Source: Ignatzschineria cameli (GTDB lineage Bacteria; Pseudomonadota; Gammaproteobacteria; Cardiobacteriales; Wohlfahrtiimonadaceae). From it: a DNA stretch of 64,000 nucleotides. A program made the position numbers and the translations under genes. Shown here in pieces: positions 51,704 through 59,006 of the stretch (within the stretch, counting starts at the first letter, position 1; the number at the start of each line of letters is the position of its first letter). Where the stretch lies: contig NZ_QEWW01000003.1 of NCBI RefSeq assembly GCF_003121895.1, positions 1 through 64,000 of the forward strand, read 5' to 3'. A model generated the notes under the pieces. The model saw only the letters and a list, made by a program, of their open reading frames with translations, made no database searches and was not told the DNA's origin.

Positions 51704-53626
51704 ATGAAACTTTTTTATAGTGCGAAAGAATTGTCAGAAATGAACTTACATGGTTTACCCAGTACTGTTCAAAATATTACTGCAACAGCTAATCGCAACA
51801 ACTGGAATAAGCAAGAGAGACAAGGTCGAGGCGGTGGCTACGAATATGAAGTTGCTTCTATGCCTCCCGAAATTCAACAACAGATCCGCGAATACGAAAT
51901 TGCGAACCTGGTTATTGAACCGCGTCATGCAAAAGTTAAATCTCTAACGATTCCGGAATCTAAAGAATTAGATCAGCTTACAACTGAGCAGAGAGAGATT
52001 GCCGATGCGCGTCTCTATCTTGTTGCAGCTGTTGCGGAGCTTGAAAAAACAACGACTCGTTTAAACGCTGTTAAAACGATTGTTAAACAAGCGAAATCGG
52101 GAGAGTTAGAACCTTCATTACAAGAAGCTGCTTACTTAGCGAATGCTCGTCGCCAAAAAGGCCGTGTAATCTCCGAGCGCTCTTTGATGCGCTATGTATT
52201 AACGGCAGTTAAATGCGAAACACCGGCGGAAAGAGTGCAAGCGCTTGCACCAGGTCAACCAAAAGCGAAACCTTTGAAGTCTATTCCTTGGTTACCGCTC
52301 TTCTTGAAGATCTATCAAGTACCAAGTGGCATTAGTGTTGAAGAGGCTTATGTTGAATTTGTCAATGTCTGCATTGAGCAGAAAAAAGAGTATCCAACAA
52401 TCCACCAAGTGCGCTATGCATTGCGTCGTATGAGTGAAATTGACCGCGAAAAAGGTCGCGTAACTGGATCGGATCGTAAAGCGGTATTGCCATATGTGAA
52501 GCGCAATTGGGAAGTACTTGGATTAAATGGCGCTTGGGTGGGAGATGGTACTTCGATGAAACTCAAAGTGCAGCATCCTGATCATGGTCGTCCATTTATC
52601 CCTGAACTTACGATGATCATCGATGCAGCGAATCGTTACATTGTAGGTTGGTCGGTATCCCTTGCAGAGAACACATTAGCAGTTGCAGATGCCTTCCGTC
52701 ACGGTGTTGAGAAGCACGGCCTTCCGCTTATCTACTACTCAGATAATGGTGGAGGTCAGACAGCTACGCATCTAGATCACGATGTTACCGGTATCTTTGC
52801 CCGTCTTGGTGTTGAACATAAAACAGGGATTCCTGGTAATCCACAAGGTCGAGGAATCATTGAGCGCTTAAATAGAACCGTAGCACAACGCATTGCCAGA
52901 CAGTTTCCAACCTATTTCGGCGGTAATGCAGATCGCGAATCAACACGTAAGATGCTTGTAGCTGTTGAGAGTGCCTCAAATGCGGTAGCGAAAGGAAAAG
53001 AGCTTACGGTACAGCAATCTTCAGCGGTTAACAAAATACCGAGTTGGGCGGAGTTTATCGCAATGTGTGAGGCAGGTATCGACTGGTACAACAATGAACA
53101 TATTCATAGAGAGCTTGGAACAACGCCGGCAGAAGCTCGTAAGAAACAGCTTGAAACAGCTGAAGTTGATTATCTAACGGATGCGGAGATCCGTGATCTC
53201 TTTAGACCAAGCGAAATCCGTACCGTTCAGCGTGGCTGGGTATCGCTCTACAACAACCAATACTTTTCGATGGATCTCGCACCGTATAACGGCTTAGAGG
53301 TTCAGGTGAGCTTCGATATTCACGATGCTTCGAGCGTCATTATCCGAGATCTGGATGGCCGCTTTATATGTGAGGCCGAGTTTGATGGCAATAAACGTGA
53401 TGCCTTCCCGAAAGCCTACATTGAAGAAGTTAGAGAAAAACGCCGTAAAAATCGTCTACGTACGGCACAGCGCAAGATTGAAGAGATTGAAGCGGAAGCA
53501 CGTGGAACGATCGATCACCAACCCGATTTTGGCAACTTCATCGAGATGCCCAAAGAAGAGAAAGAACCTGTCTTCTTGTTTGAATCAGAACGTGAAGAGT
53601 TTGAATTAAAAAAAAAGAAAGCCTAG
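51704..53626 (+). CDS. Mu A-type transposase
   Basis: DDE recombinase that inserts and replicates the phage genome. I start at ATG 51704 (MKLFYSAKELSEMNLHGLPS), matching related proteins, rather than TTG 51692, giving 640 residues. Order: N-terminal winged helix for enhancer/end binding (about 1-70), basic and helical Ibeta/gamma-like region (about 100-250), catalytic core with Asp281 (WVGDGTS), Asp347 (YYSDNGG) and Glu387 (GRGIIERLN), then a beta-barrel and a C-terminal basic/acidic tail (KEEKEPVF, SEREEFELKKKKA) that should contact MuB. Confidence 0.94.
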   Translation: MKLFYSAKELSEMNLHGLPSTVQNITATANRNNWNKQERQGRGGGYEYEVASMPPEIQQQIREYEIANLVIEPRHAKVKSLTIPESKELDQLTTEQREIADARLYLVAAVAELEKTTTRLNAVKTIVKQAKSGELEPSLQEAAYLANARRQKGRVISERSLMRYVLTAVKCETPAERVQALAPGQPKAKPLKSIPWLPLFLKIYQVPSGISVEEAYVEFVNVCIEQKKEYPTIHQVRYALRRMSEIDREKGRVTGSDRKAVLPYVKRNWEVLGLNGAWVGDGTSMKLKVQHPDHGRPFIPELTMIIDAANRYIVGWSVSLAENTLAVADAFRHGVEKHGLPLIYYSDNGGGQTATHLDHDVTGIFARLGVEHKTGIPGNPQGRGIIERLNRTVAQRIARQFPTYFGGNADRESTRKMLVAVESASNAVAKGKELTVQQSSAVNKIPSWAEFIAMCEAGIDWYNNEHIHRELGTTPAEARKKQLETAEVDYLTDAEIRDLFRPSEIRTVQRGWVSLYNNQYFSMDLAPYNGLEVQVSFDIHDASSVIIRDLDGRFICEAEFDGNKRDAFPKAYIEEVREKRRKNRLRTAQRKIEEIEAEARGTIDHQPDFGNFIEMPKEEKEPVFLFESEREEFELKKKKA

Positions 53627-53635
53627 GAGTTAAAC

Positions 53636-54511
53636 ATGATTAATGAATTAAAAGCCTATATGCAAGAGCATAAACTCAGCCAACGCCAAGTATCGGCACA
53701 ACTCGATGTTTCAACAAGTGTCATCAATCAGTACCTCAAAGGTAACTATCCTGGAGATATCAAAAACCTTGAGAACTCTATCAGAGGACTCTTACAGCGT
53801 GTTGAAGAGAAAGTATTAGATCGTTATACCTTTCCTTACGTGCCAACGCCCAAATCACGCCGAGCTTTGGATGTGATCCGTTATGCGCATCTTGAGAATG
53901 ATATTTCACTCATTACGGGTGCAGCAGGACTCGGTAAGACTCAAACACTCAAAGAGTATGTCCGCCAAGAGAAGAACGTGATCTTTATCGAGACTGAGCC
54001 AACTTATACCGCGAAGGTCCTACTTCGTGAGATCTGTATTAGATTGAATTTATCAGAGAAAGGATCTCTACACGATATGAGCCAAGCGATTATTGAGCGC
54101 CTTAAAGGTACCGGTCGCTTAATCATTATTGATGAAGCGGAATATCTCCCATACCGCGCACTTGAGACATTACGCCGTATCCACGATAAGGCTGGCGTGG
54201 GATTAGTGCTTGCAGGTCTTCCGCGTTTACTTATGAATATGCGCGGGCGCAATAGTGAGCATGCACAGCTCTACTCAAGAGTTGGATTTCACTACTCAAT
54301 GGGGGATCGCTTAGAGAAAGAAGATATCTATGCACTGGCGGAAGCAACGCTTAACACTGATGAGTTTAATGGGCTTCTCTTCGAGAAATGTGGTGCTAAT
54401 GCCCGTAGGCTCAATAAATTACTGCGCGGTGCTATTCGAACTGCTGAAATCAATGATCGTCCGATTGATCAAAACATCATTAACCAATTTTCTGAAATGC
54501 TTGTGCATTAA
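53636..54511 (+). CDS. Mu B-type target-capture ATPase
   Basis: AAA+ ATPase that binds target DNA and activates the transposase. The 291 residues have an N-terminal helix-turn-helix (about 10-40; HKLSQRQVSAQLDVSTSVIN), Walker A GAAGLGKTQT around residue 95, Walker B LIIIDEAE around residue 162, and a C-terminal small helical domain (CGANARRLNKLLRGAIRTAE). It lies 9 bp after the transposase gene. Confidence 0.93.
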   Translation: MINELKAYMQEHKLSQRQVSAQLDVSTSVINQYLKGNYPGDIKNLENSIRGLLQRVEEKVLDRYTFPYVPTPKSRRALDVIRYAHLENDISLITGAAGLGKTQTLKEYVRQEKNVIFIETEPTYTAKVLLREICIRLNLSEKGSLHDMSQAIIERLKGTGRLIIIDEAEYLPYRALETLRRIHDKAGVGLVLAGLPRLLMNMRGRNSEHAQLYSRVGFHYSMGDRLEKEDIYALAEATLNTDEFNGLLFEKCGANARRLNKLLRGAIRTAEINDRPIDQNIINQFSEMLVH

Positions 54512-54524
54512 TAAGGAGCGAATT

Positions 54525-54815
54525 ATGTCTAAATCAACTCAACACTTTTTGAATGAAACAAAAAACCTCTTTTCAACATTGAATAGACTTCAATCTGCCG
54601 GAATCTCTGTGATTGATGTTTCCTTAACGGGTCATGAAATCAAGATTGAACGTCCAACCTCACAGCAGATGATGCAGCTACGTTACGGCGTAGCTCATCG
54701 TGATGATCTACGGAATGAGCTCTTTATTTCGATGAGTGGTTTCAAAATCACTTGGAAGCAATCTGCACCTATTAGAGAAATTAAGCCAAAGCGTAAAGTT
54801 TGGGGGTGGGTATGA
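54525..54815 (+). CDS. Early prophage protein, unknown
   Basis: A 96-residue protein starting at ATG 54525 after AAGGAG; a longer frame further upstream only overlaps MuB. The N-terminal half is a helix (FLNETKNLFSTLNRLQSAGI), followed by IERPTSQQMMQLRYGVAHR and a basic C-terminus (PKRKVWGWV). The family is not known to me. Position after B suggests an early accessory role. Confidence 0.7.
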   Translation: MSKSTQHFLNETKNLFSTLNRLQSAGISVIDVSLTGHEIKIERPTSQQMMQLRYGVAHRDDLRNELFISMSGFKITWKQSAPIREIKPKRKVWGWV

Positions 54816-55039
54816 GTATGCAGATCGAAAAAGAGTTAGTGAGATATCAAGACGATAACTTCACGAAAGAACTCAATATTATTTGTGATGTAATTCCTCA
54901 AGTTCGGAGGATCGCGAACCAAGTCCATAAAATCATTAAAGTACAGTTGGGCTATCACTTATATAGCAAAGAGGATGTGAAGTTAGCTTCAGTGAGTATG
55001 AATAAAATCTCTTCTCATCTCGGATCATGGAGGTATTAG
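54812..55039 (+). CDS. Early prophage protein, unknown
   Basis: A 75-residue frame that overlaps the previous gene by 4 bp (ATGA). It starts MSMQIEKELVRYQDDNFTKE and is helical and basic in the middle (VRRIANQVHKIIKVQ). I do not recognise a family. The coupled start supports a real gene. Confidence 0.65.
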   Translation: MSMQIEKELVRYQDDNFTKELNIICDVIPQVRRIANQVHKIIKVQLGYHLYSKEDVKLASVSMNKISSHLGSWRY

Positions 55040-55291
55040 ATGTTTGCAGTATTCAAAAGAAATAGCGATCGCAATCAACCTATCAGCCCAATCTATGCGA
55101 ATTTTAGTACCGCTTTGGAGTATAAACATTATCTTAGCCCTAAAACGCAAGATCATCATGTTGTTAAGCAGATGTGCGGTAATGCCGGCTGGTGTGACTG
55201 TGAGAAGGCTTGTGTGATCTGCGGTACTGTTTCGCATAAGCTTCTCTGCTCAATGCCTTGCTATGAAATTTACAAGGAGGAAGGACGATGA
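55040..55291 (+). CDS. Early prophage Cys-rich protein, likely zinc-binding
   Basis: An 83-residue protein whose C-terminal half holds seven cysteines (QMCGNAGWCDCEKACVICG, then LLCSMPCYEIYK). GGAGG six bases before ATG 55040 supports the start, and the next ATG overlaps its stop by 4 bp. A small metal-binding nucleic-acid partner is plausible; no family can be named. Confidence 0.65.
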   Translation: MFAVFKRNSDRNQPISPIYANFSTALEYKHYLSPKTQDHHVVKQMCGNAGWCDCEKACVICGTVSHKLLCSMPCYEIYKEEGR

Positions 55292-55689
55292 ATAAAGCAG
55301 ATCGTAATAAGCGAATAGCTCGAATCAAGATTATGCAAAGTAAGATCTTAGGGCTCTCTGATCGTGATAACTATGAAGCATTTCTCTACCGCTTAACCCA
55401 GAAGCGTTCCACAACAGAGATGACCAAAGATGAGCAACTATTAGTGATCAAAGAGATGGATAAGCTCATGTTCCAAGAGAATGACCGCGCTAGAAAAGCT
55501 CTTAAGCCCATGTTCCGTAAGCTTTACGCCATTCTAAAAGAGCAAAACCTCACTTGGAATTATATTAATGGGATGGCAAAGCAAATGTTTGGTGTTGATC
55601 GTGCAAATTGGCTCTCACATGATCAGCTTCATCGATTAGTGGCAGCACTTCAAACGCACGCAAACCGGAACAACAGGAAGGAGATCTAA
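55288..55689 (+). CDS. GemA-like protein (Mu gp16, DUF1018)
   Basis: Modulator of host gene expression in Mu-like phages. The 133 residues have the DUF1018 pattern: RNKRIARIKIMQSKILGLSD near the start, NYEAFLYRLTQKRSTTEMT, and the C-terminal MAKQMFGVDRANWLSHDQL. It overlaps the Cys-rich gene by 4 bp and stands directly before the Mor-like regulator, as in Mu. Confidence 0.85.
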   Translation: MNKADRNKRIARIKIMQSKILGLSDRDNYEAFLYRLTQKRSTTEMTKDEQLLVIKEMDKLMFQENDRARKALKPMFRKLYAILKEQNLTWNYINGMAKQMFGVDRANWLSHDQLHRLVAALQTHANRNNRKEI

Positions 55690-55690
55690 G

Positions 55691-56404
55691 ATGGAACGAT
55701 TAAAGTTACTACCGCGAACGACCCAGATGATCATTGATACGATCGGTATCAAACTAACACTAGAATTAGTCAGAGAGTTCGGCGGTTCAAGCTTTGCAGT
55801 ACCAAGCGAACACTTAAGTGGTTCAGTCTATAACGCTTTAAAGCATATTCTCGGCAATCAGACAAGACCTCTTATGGAGGTCTTCCGAGGCCAAGATCTC
55901 ATTATCCCTAGTGATCTTGATGAGATTGAATCTGCCTACTTAGAGCGCTTAACCCAGAGTGAGCAGTTCTATGATGAGATCAGCAAGTATAGCGAGATCT
56001 TGCCGGAATCTGGAAAAGAGTTAGTGGAAGTGATTGGGATGCGAAACGCGATTGAAGTTATTAAGAAGTACGGTGGCAATACGATGCTCATCACGAACGC
56101 CAAAGATAGTTACGCATATCAGGACCTGCTCTCTATATTAGATAAATCTACGGTTGAGAAAATCGTACAGCACTACCAAGGCACTAGGCTCTATATTCCC
56201 CGCTGTTTTGAAGCGATTGTTAAGATCCGTAATGTGGAGTTTTGGAAAGCCGTAGAGAAGTTAATCATTGATCTCGGGATCAGCCAAGAGCGTGCGATCT
56301 TTTTATTAGGTCCTCGATTTGGAATCACATACCGTCAAGCCTTCAATATCAAGAAAGAGATGAATGCAGAACGGGAATCTAACAGACAACAAGCATTGAT
56401 ATAA
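55691..56404 (+). CDS. Mor-like middle/late activator with duplicated dimerisation module
   Basis: Expected at this place is Mor, the activator of Mu middle transcription. The 237-residue protein is about 100 longer. Residues 7-82 and 104-179 are two copies of one module in constant register (offset 97, no gaps): LP..IIDTIG/LP..LVEVIG, VREFGG/IKKYGG (GG at 31-32 and 128-129), and IIPSDLDEI/YIPRCFEAI. Each resembles the Mor/C dimerisation half. A C-terminal helix-turn-helix (about 185-225, RAIFLLGPRFGITYRQAFN) should bind DNA. Mor function is inference from place and motifs. Confidence 0.7.
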   Translation: MERLKLLPRTTQMIIDTIGIKLTLELVREFGGSSFAVPSEHLSGSVYNALKHILGNQTRPLMEVFRGQDLIIPSDLDEIESAYLERLTQSEQFYDEISKYSEILPESGKELVEVIGMRNAIEVIKKYGGNTMLITNAKDSYAYQDLLSILDKSTVEKIVQHYQGTRLYIPRCFEAIVKIRNVEFWKAVEKLIIDLGISQERAIFLLGPRFGITYRQAFNIKKEMNAERESNRQQALI

Positions 56405-56460
56405 AAGATGAAAGCCTGAAACCTAACACCCTCAATCCTTTGTAGCTGAAAGCTACCATG

Positions 56461-56490
56461 AACCTCATCAATAACAGATGAGGTTTTTTT
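56461..56490 (+). terminator. Terminator-like hairpin abutting the endolysin start
   Basis: AACCTCATC pairs with GATGAGGTT, 12-base loop or shorter, followed by seven T ending exactly at the base before ATG 56491. The GAGG that would serve as ribosome site of the endolysin lies in the right arm, so the same hairpin could end transcription or hide the ribosome site. Confidence 0.75.
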
Positions 56491-57021
56491 ATGTCTAAAG
56501 CAAAGTATCCAGCGCAATTCCTTGCGTACACCAATATCATCATTGACCACTTAGAAGGTGGCTTTGTTAATCATCCATCAGATCCCGGCGGTGCAACCAA
56601 TTATGGCATTACAGAACGTGTAGCCCGAGCGAATGGTTATACCGGTCATATGCGTGATCTCCCTCGTGAAAAGGCCATTGAGATCTATTTTAAAGATTAC
56701 TGGGATGGCAAGCTGATGAATCATATTAAGAATCATGTGGCATTCCATCTCTATGATTGCTCCATTAATAGCGGATATTCCCGTGCGATTAAGCTTCTAC
56801 AGCGTGCTGTAGGCGTTACCGAAGATGGTGTGATTGGCGCGAATACCATCAATGCGATTAGCAGATATAGCGAAAGTGAATTGATCCTCCGTTTCAACAT
56901 TGTCCGTATGCACTTCTACGGCACTTTAAAGCACTTCAACACATTTGGCCGTGGCTGGATGAACCGCTTATTGCTCTTATCAAATATCAACTGGAAATTG
57001 GAGACCGATAAATATGAATAA
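56491..57021 (+). CDS. Phage endolysin (glycoside hydrolase 108 type)
   Basis: Muramidase-type lysis enzyme. The 176 residues have the hallmark IIIDHLEGGFVNHPSDPGGA with the catalytic Glu in EGG, TNYGITERVARANGY, and a C-terminal peptidoglycan-binding helix bundle (LLQRAVGVTEDGVIGANTI). No signal peptide is seen, so it should need the holin to leave the cytoplasm. The ribosome site is in the preceding hairpin. Confidence 0.9.
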   Translation: MSKAKYPAQFLAYTNIIIDHLEGGFVNHPSDPGGATNYGITERVARANGYTGHMRDLPREKAIEIYFKDYWDGKLMNHIKNHVAFHLYDCSINSGYSRAIKLLQRAVGVTEDGVIGANTINAISRYSESELILRFNIVRMHFYGTLKHFNTFGRGWMNRLLLLSNINWKLETDKYE

Positions 57022-57220
57022 GATTATTAATACCATCGCGCTGATCTTTGTGATTACCGTAATTGCTGCTTGTCATCCTAAACCCATTTATGAAGAGCCA
57101 GGCAATGATGTCTTCTCTTGTGATACGTGGGAGCCTGAAATTGCGCACCCTGATGATACGCGACAAGAGCTATACGATAAATTATCAAGAAATACGGCAA
57201 TGCAACGTTTATGCGAATAG
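57014..57220 (+). CDS. Small lipoprotein of the lysis cassette
   Basis: A 68-residue protein with a short N-terminal hydrophobic signal and lipobox VIAAC (Cys20), then a proline- and acid-rich outer part with two further Cys (FSCDTWEPE, LCE). It overlaps endolysin by 8 bp. It may act in the envelope during lysis; no family is certain. Confidence 0.75.
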   Translation: MNKIINTIALIFVITVIAACHPKPIYEEPGNDVFSCDTWEPEIAHPDDTRQELYDKLSRNTAMQRLCE

Positions 57221-57232
57221 TAGGAGGAAGTT

Positions 57233-57466
57233 ATGAAAAATCTATTACGCGAGATTATGAGCAACGATGATGGACGTTATAGCACGACCAACTTTATCCA
57301 GGTGTTATCGATCATCGTACTAGCTGTAGGTTTTATCTATGCCGTGATTACACAGAATGCCATTGCTTCAGAGATCGCGCTTTTTCTTGCGGGTATTGCA
57401 GTAGCAACGCCGGCATCGAAGGGCTGGATTACACATAGACGTGGTGAGAATAATGAACACGATTAG
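57233..57466 (+). CDS. Two-helix membrane protein, holin candidate
   Basis: A 77-residue protein with two hydrophobic helices (about 23-40 and 46-60) and a charged C-terminus (ITHRRGENNEHD). It sits among the lysis genes, which fits a holin; similar small proteins occur in Pasteurella-type Mu-like prophages. AGGAGG before the start is strong. Confidence 0.65.
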   Translation: MKNLLREIMSNDDGRYSTTNFIQVLSIIVLAVGFIYAVITQNAIASEIALFLAGIAVATPASKGWITHRRGENNEHD

Positions 57467-57713
57467 TTTTATCTCAATGATCACGGTTATCGCTGGTTTA
57501 ACGGTTGCAATCTTCTATCAAGTGAAGTTTAACCGGCGTTTAAACAGTGAATTAAAAGCGGTTAAACGCGAAAGAGATGATCTTATTTTAGGGTTTAAAA
57601 GGATGCAACAAAATGCCAAAAAGTACCGCGTTATTAAAGAAGATGCTTTTCATAGTGATGTTGATGAGCTTCTTAAGCGCATGCGCGCAAAGGGTGAGGT
57701 ATATCCCGAGTGA
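57453..57713 (+). CDS. Rz-like i-spanin
   Basis: Start ATG 57453 lies inside the preceding gene. The 86 residues have one N-terminal membrane helix (FISMITVIAGLTVAIFYQV), then a coiled coil (LNSELKAVKRERDDLI), the layout of an inner-membrane spanin. The lipoprotein frame at 57613 overlaps its 3' part in another frame, the usual Rz/Rz1 nesting. Confidence 0.75.
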   Translation: MNTISFISMITVIAGLTVAIFYQVKFNRRLNSELKAVKRERDDLILGFKRMQQNAKKYRVIKEDAFHSDVDELLKRMRAKGEVYPE

Positions 57714-57837
57714 TGTGGGTTTATGTTTAGATCCCCCAAAGATGAAGGTTCGGGAAACGACCGAACCTCTCCTTATTCAAAATGCTTTTATCGTTAATCG
57801 CTGGATTGATCTTGTATGTGAGGATACAGATGGATAA
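57613..57837 (+). CDS. Rz1-like o-spanin lipoprotein
   Basis: 74 residues with a signal sequence (LLKKMLFIVMLMSFLSAC) and lipobox LSAC, followed by a short Pro-containing outer part. It begins inside the Rz-like gene in the +1 register and runs past its end. Together the two would fuse inner and outer membranes at lysis. Confidence 0.75.
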   Translation: MPKSTALLKKMLFIVMLMSFLSACAQRVRYIPSDVGLCLDPPKMKVRETTEPLLIQNAFIVNRWIDLVCEDTDG

Positions 57838-57979
57838 GAAAAAATGCCAAGCATGTGGAAAAGATCTCTTCATCAACTTCTACACCGAAGAATCAGGAGA
57901 TCTCTGTATATTCTGCTTTGTGAAGTCAAAGCATCCAGATAATAAAGATAACAATAAGGAGGCACCTAATGACCTTTGA
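57830..57979 (+). CDS. Small zinc-ribbon protein (Com-like)
   Basis: A 49-residue frame from ATG 57830, with GAGG six bases upstream. CQACGKDLFINF and DLCIFCFVK give two CxxC pairs, a zinc-ribbon layout like the small Com proteins of Mu-like phages. The longer frame starting at 57782 only overlaps the Rz1-like gene. Function in translational control is conjecture. Confidence 0.6.
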   Translation: MDKKKCQACGKDLFINFYTEESGDLCIFCFVKSKHPDNKDNNKEAPNDL

Positions 57980-58244
57980 ATTAGCGTTTAATATTGCGCT
58001 TGGTCTTATCTCTACGCTTTTCGGTTTTCTCATCAAAACGCATTCGGAAAGATTAAAAGAGGAGCGTGCAGAACTAACAAAGCTACGGGAAGACACTCAG
58101 CGTGAGTTGACTCGTATTAAAGTCGATTATATTCAAAAAGCAGATTCATTAAGAAACTATGACCTGCTCTCAACTCAACTCACTAACATCACCAATAAGA
58201 TCGATAAACTTGCAGAAAAACTCGATCAGAAAGCAGATAAATAG
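57969..58244 (+). CDS. Mu gp25-like protein (DUF2730)
   Basis: 91 residues: one N-terminal membrane helix (AFNIALGLISTLFGFLI) and a long coiled coil to the end (LKEERAELTKLREDTQREL). This matches the gp25/DUF2730 proteins of Mu-like phages, whose role is not known. It overlaps the zinc-ribbon gene by 11 bp. Confidence 0.75.
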   Translation: MTFELAFNIALGLISTLFGFLIKTHSERLKEERAELTKLREDTQRELTRIKVDYIQKADSLRNYDLLSTQLTNITNKIDKLAEKLDQKADK

Positions 58245-58253
58245 GAGAACATA

Positions 58254-58454
58254 ATGGTGCGCCACTCAAATGAAACCCCAGACAAAGAAATCATAATTCT
58301 TCTAACCGATATGAACCGTAAGTTAGATGCGCTTCATGAGAAGACAGACAAGATCGAACAGAAAGCGATCACTAAAGGAGCGATTGCTGGCGGTGTCTCA
58401 GGTGGAATTGTTGCAGCCGGCATTGCAATTATTAAGTCTAAGTTTGGGCTCTAA
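58254..58454 (+). CDS. Small membrane-anchored prophage protein
   Basis: 66 residues with an N-terminal helical part (LTDMNRKLDALHEKTDKIEQ) and a C-terminal glycine-rich membrane segment (GAIAGGVSGGIVAAGIAII). I do not recognise a family. AGGAG before ATG 58254 and tight spacing support the gene. It could assist lysis or morphogenesis. Confidence 0.6.
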   Translation: MVRHSNETPDKEIIILLTDMNRKLDALHEKTDKIEQKAITKGAIAGGVSGGIVAAGIAIIKSKFGL

Positions 58455-58455
58455 T

Positions 58456-59004
58456 ATGTCACGGAAAAAGAATAGCAGACAGAACTACTCTCCCGGCATT
58501 AAAAATGATGTTCGTAAATATTATGTCTTTGAACAGATGCCGTTAACACAAGTTGCCGCAATGAAAGGCATGCCACCAGTTGCGACTTTATATCGCTGGA
58601 AGCGTGAAGCCCTGGAGAAAGGCGATGACTGGGATAAGGTACGAAATGCCCATTTAGTGGCCGGCAAAGGTGCAGATAATGTGGCAAGTATCGGTCTTAC
58701 ATCTCTGATGATTCTTTTAAAGTCTACGATTGATCGCGTCAATGCTACCGATGAAGAAGGTAATCCGCTTTTAGATCCATTGGAGGCTACTAAAGCAATT
58801 GCCAGCCTCACTGACTCTCTACATAAAGTAACTTCGGCATCACGCAAGATGTTGCCCGAAGTATCAGAATTAGTGGTTGCGATGAATGTCATCCAAGACT
58901 TTGGGCAGTTCTTACAAGATAAGCACAAAGATCTATTGCCTGCATTTGTGGATGTATTGACAGATTTCGGATATGAGATCCAGCAGAAGTATGGGAATAA
59001 ATAA
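58456..59004 (+). CDS. DUF1804-type small terminase-like protein (gp27 position)
   Basis: A 182-residue protein directly before the large terminase. It begins MSRKKNSRQNYSPG; residues 20-60 look like a helix-turn-helix (FEQMPLTQVAAMKGMPPVAT, then YRWKREA), followed by long helices. Start ATG 58456 follows the previous stop by one base. Place and HTH suggest the DNA-recognition (small) terminase subunit. Confidence 0.8.
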   Translation: MSRKKNSRQNYSPGIKNDVRKYYVFEQMPLTQVAAMKGMPPVATLYRWKREALEKGDDWDKVRNAHLVAGKGADNVASIGLTSLMILLKSTIDRVNATDEEGNPLLDPLEATKAIASLTDSLHKVTSASRKMLPEVSELVVAMNVIQDFGQFLQDKHKDLLPAFVDVLTDFGYEIQQKYGNK

Positions 59005-59006
59005 AA

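Noticed and set aside
58327-58455. N-terminal 43-codon extension of the DUF1804-type gene
   Set aside because: It lies entirely inside the preceding small gene in another frame. ATG 58456 gives the normal protein start.
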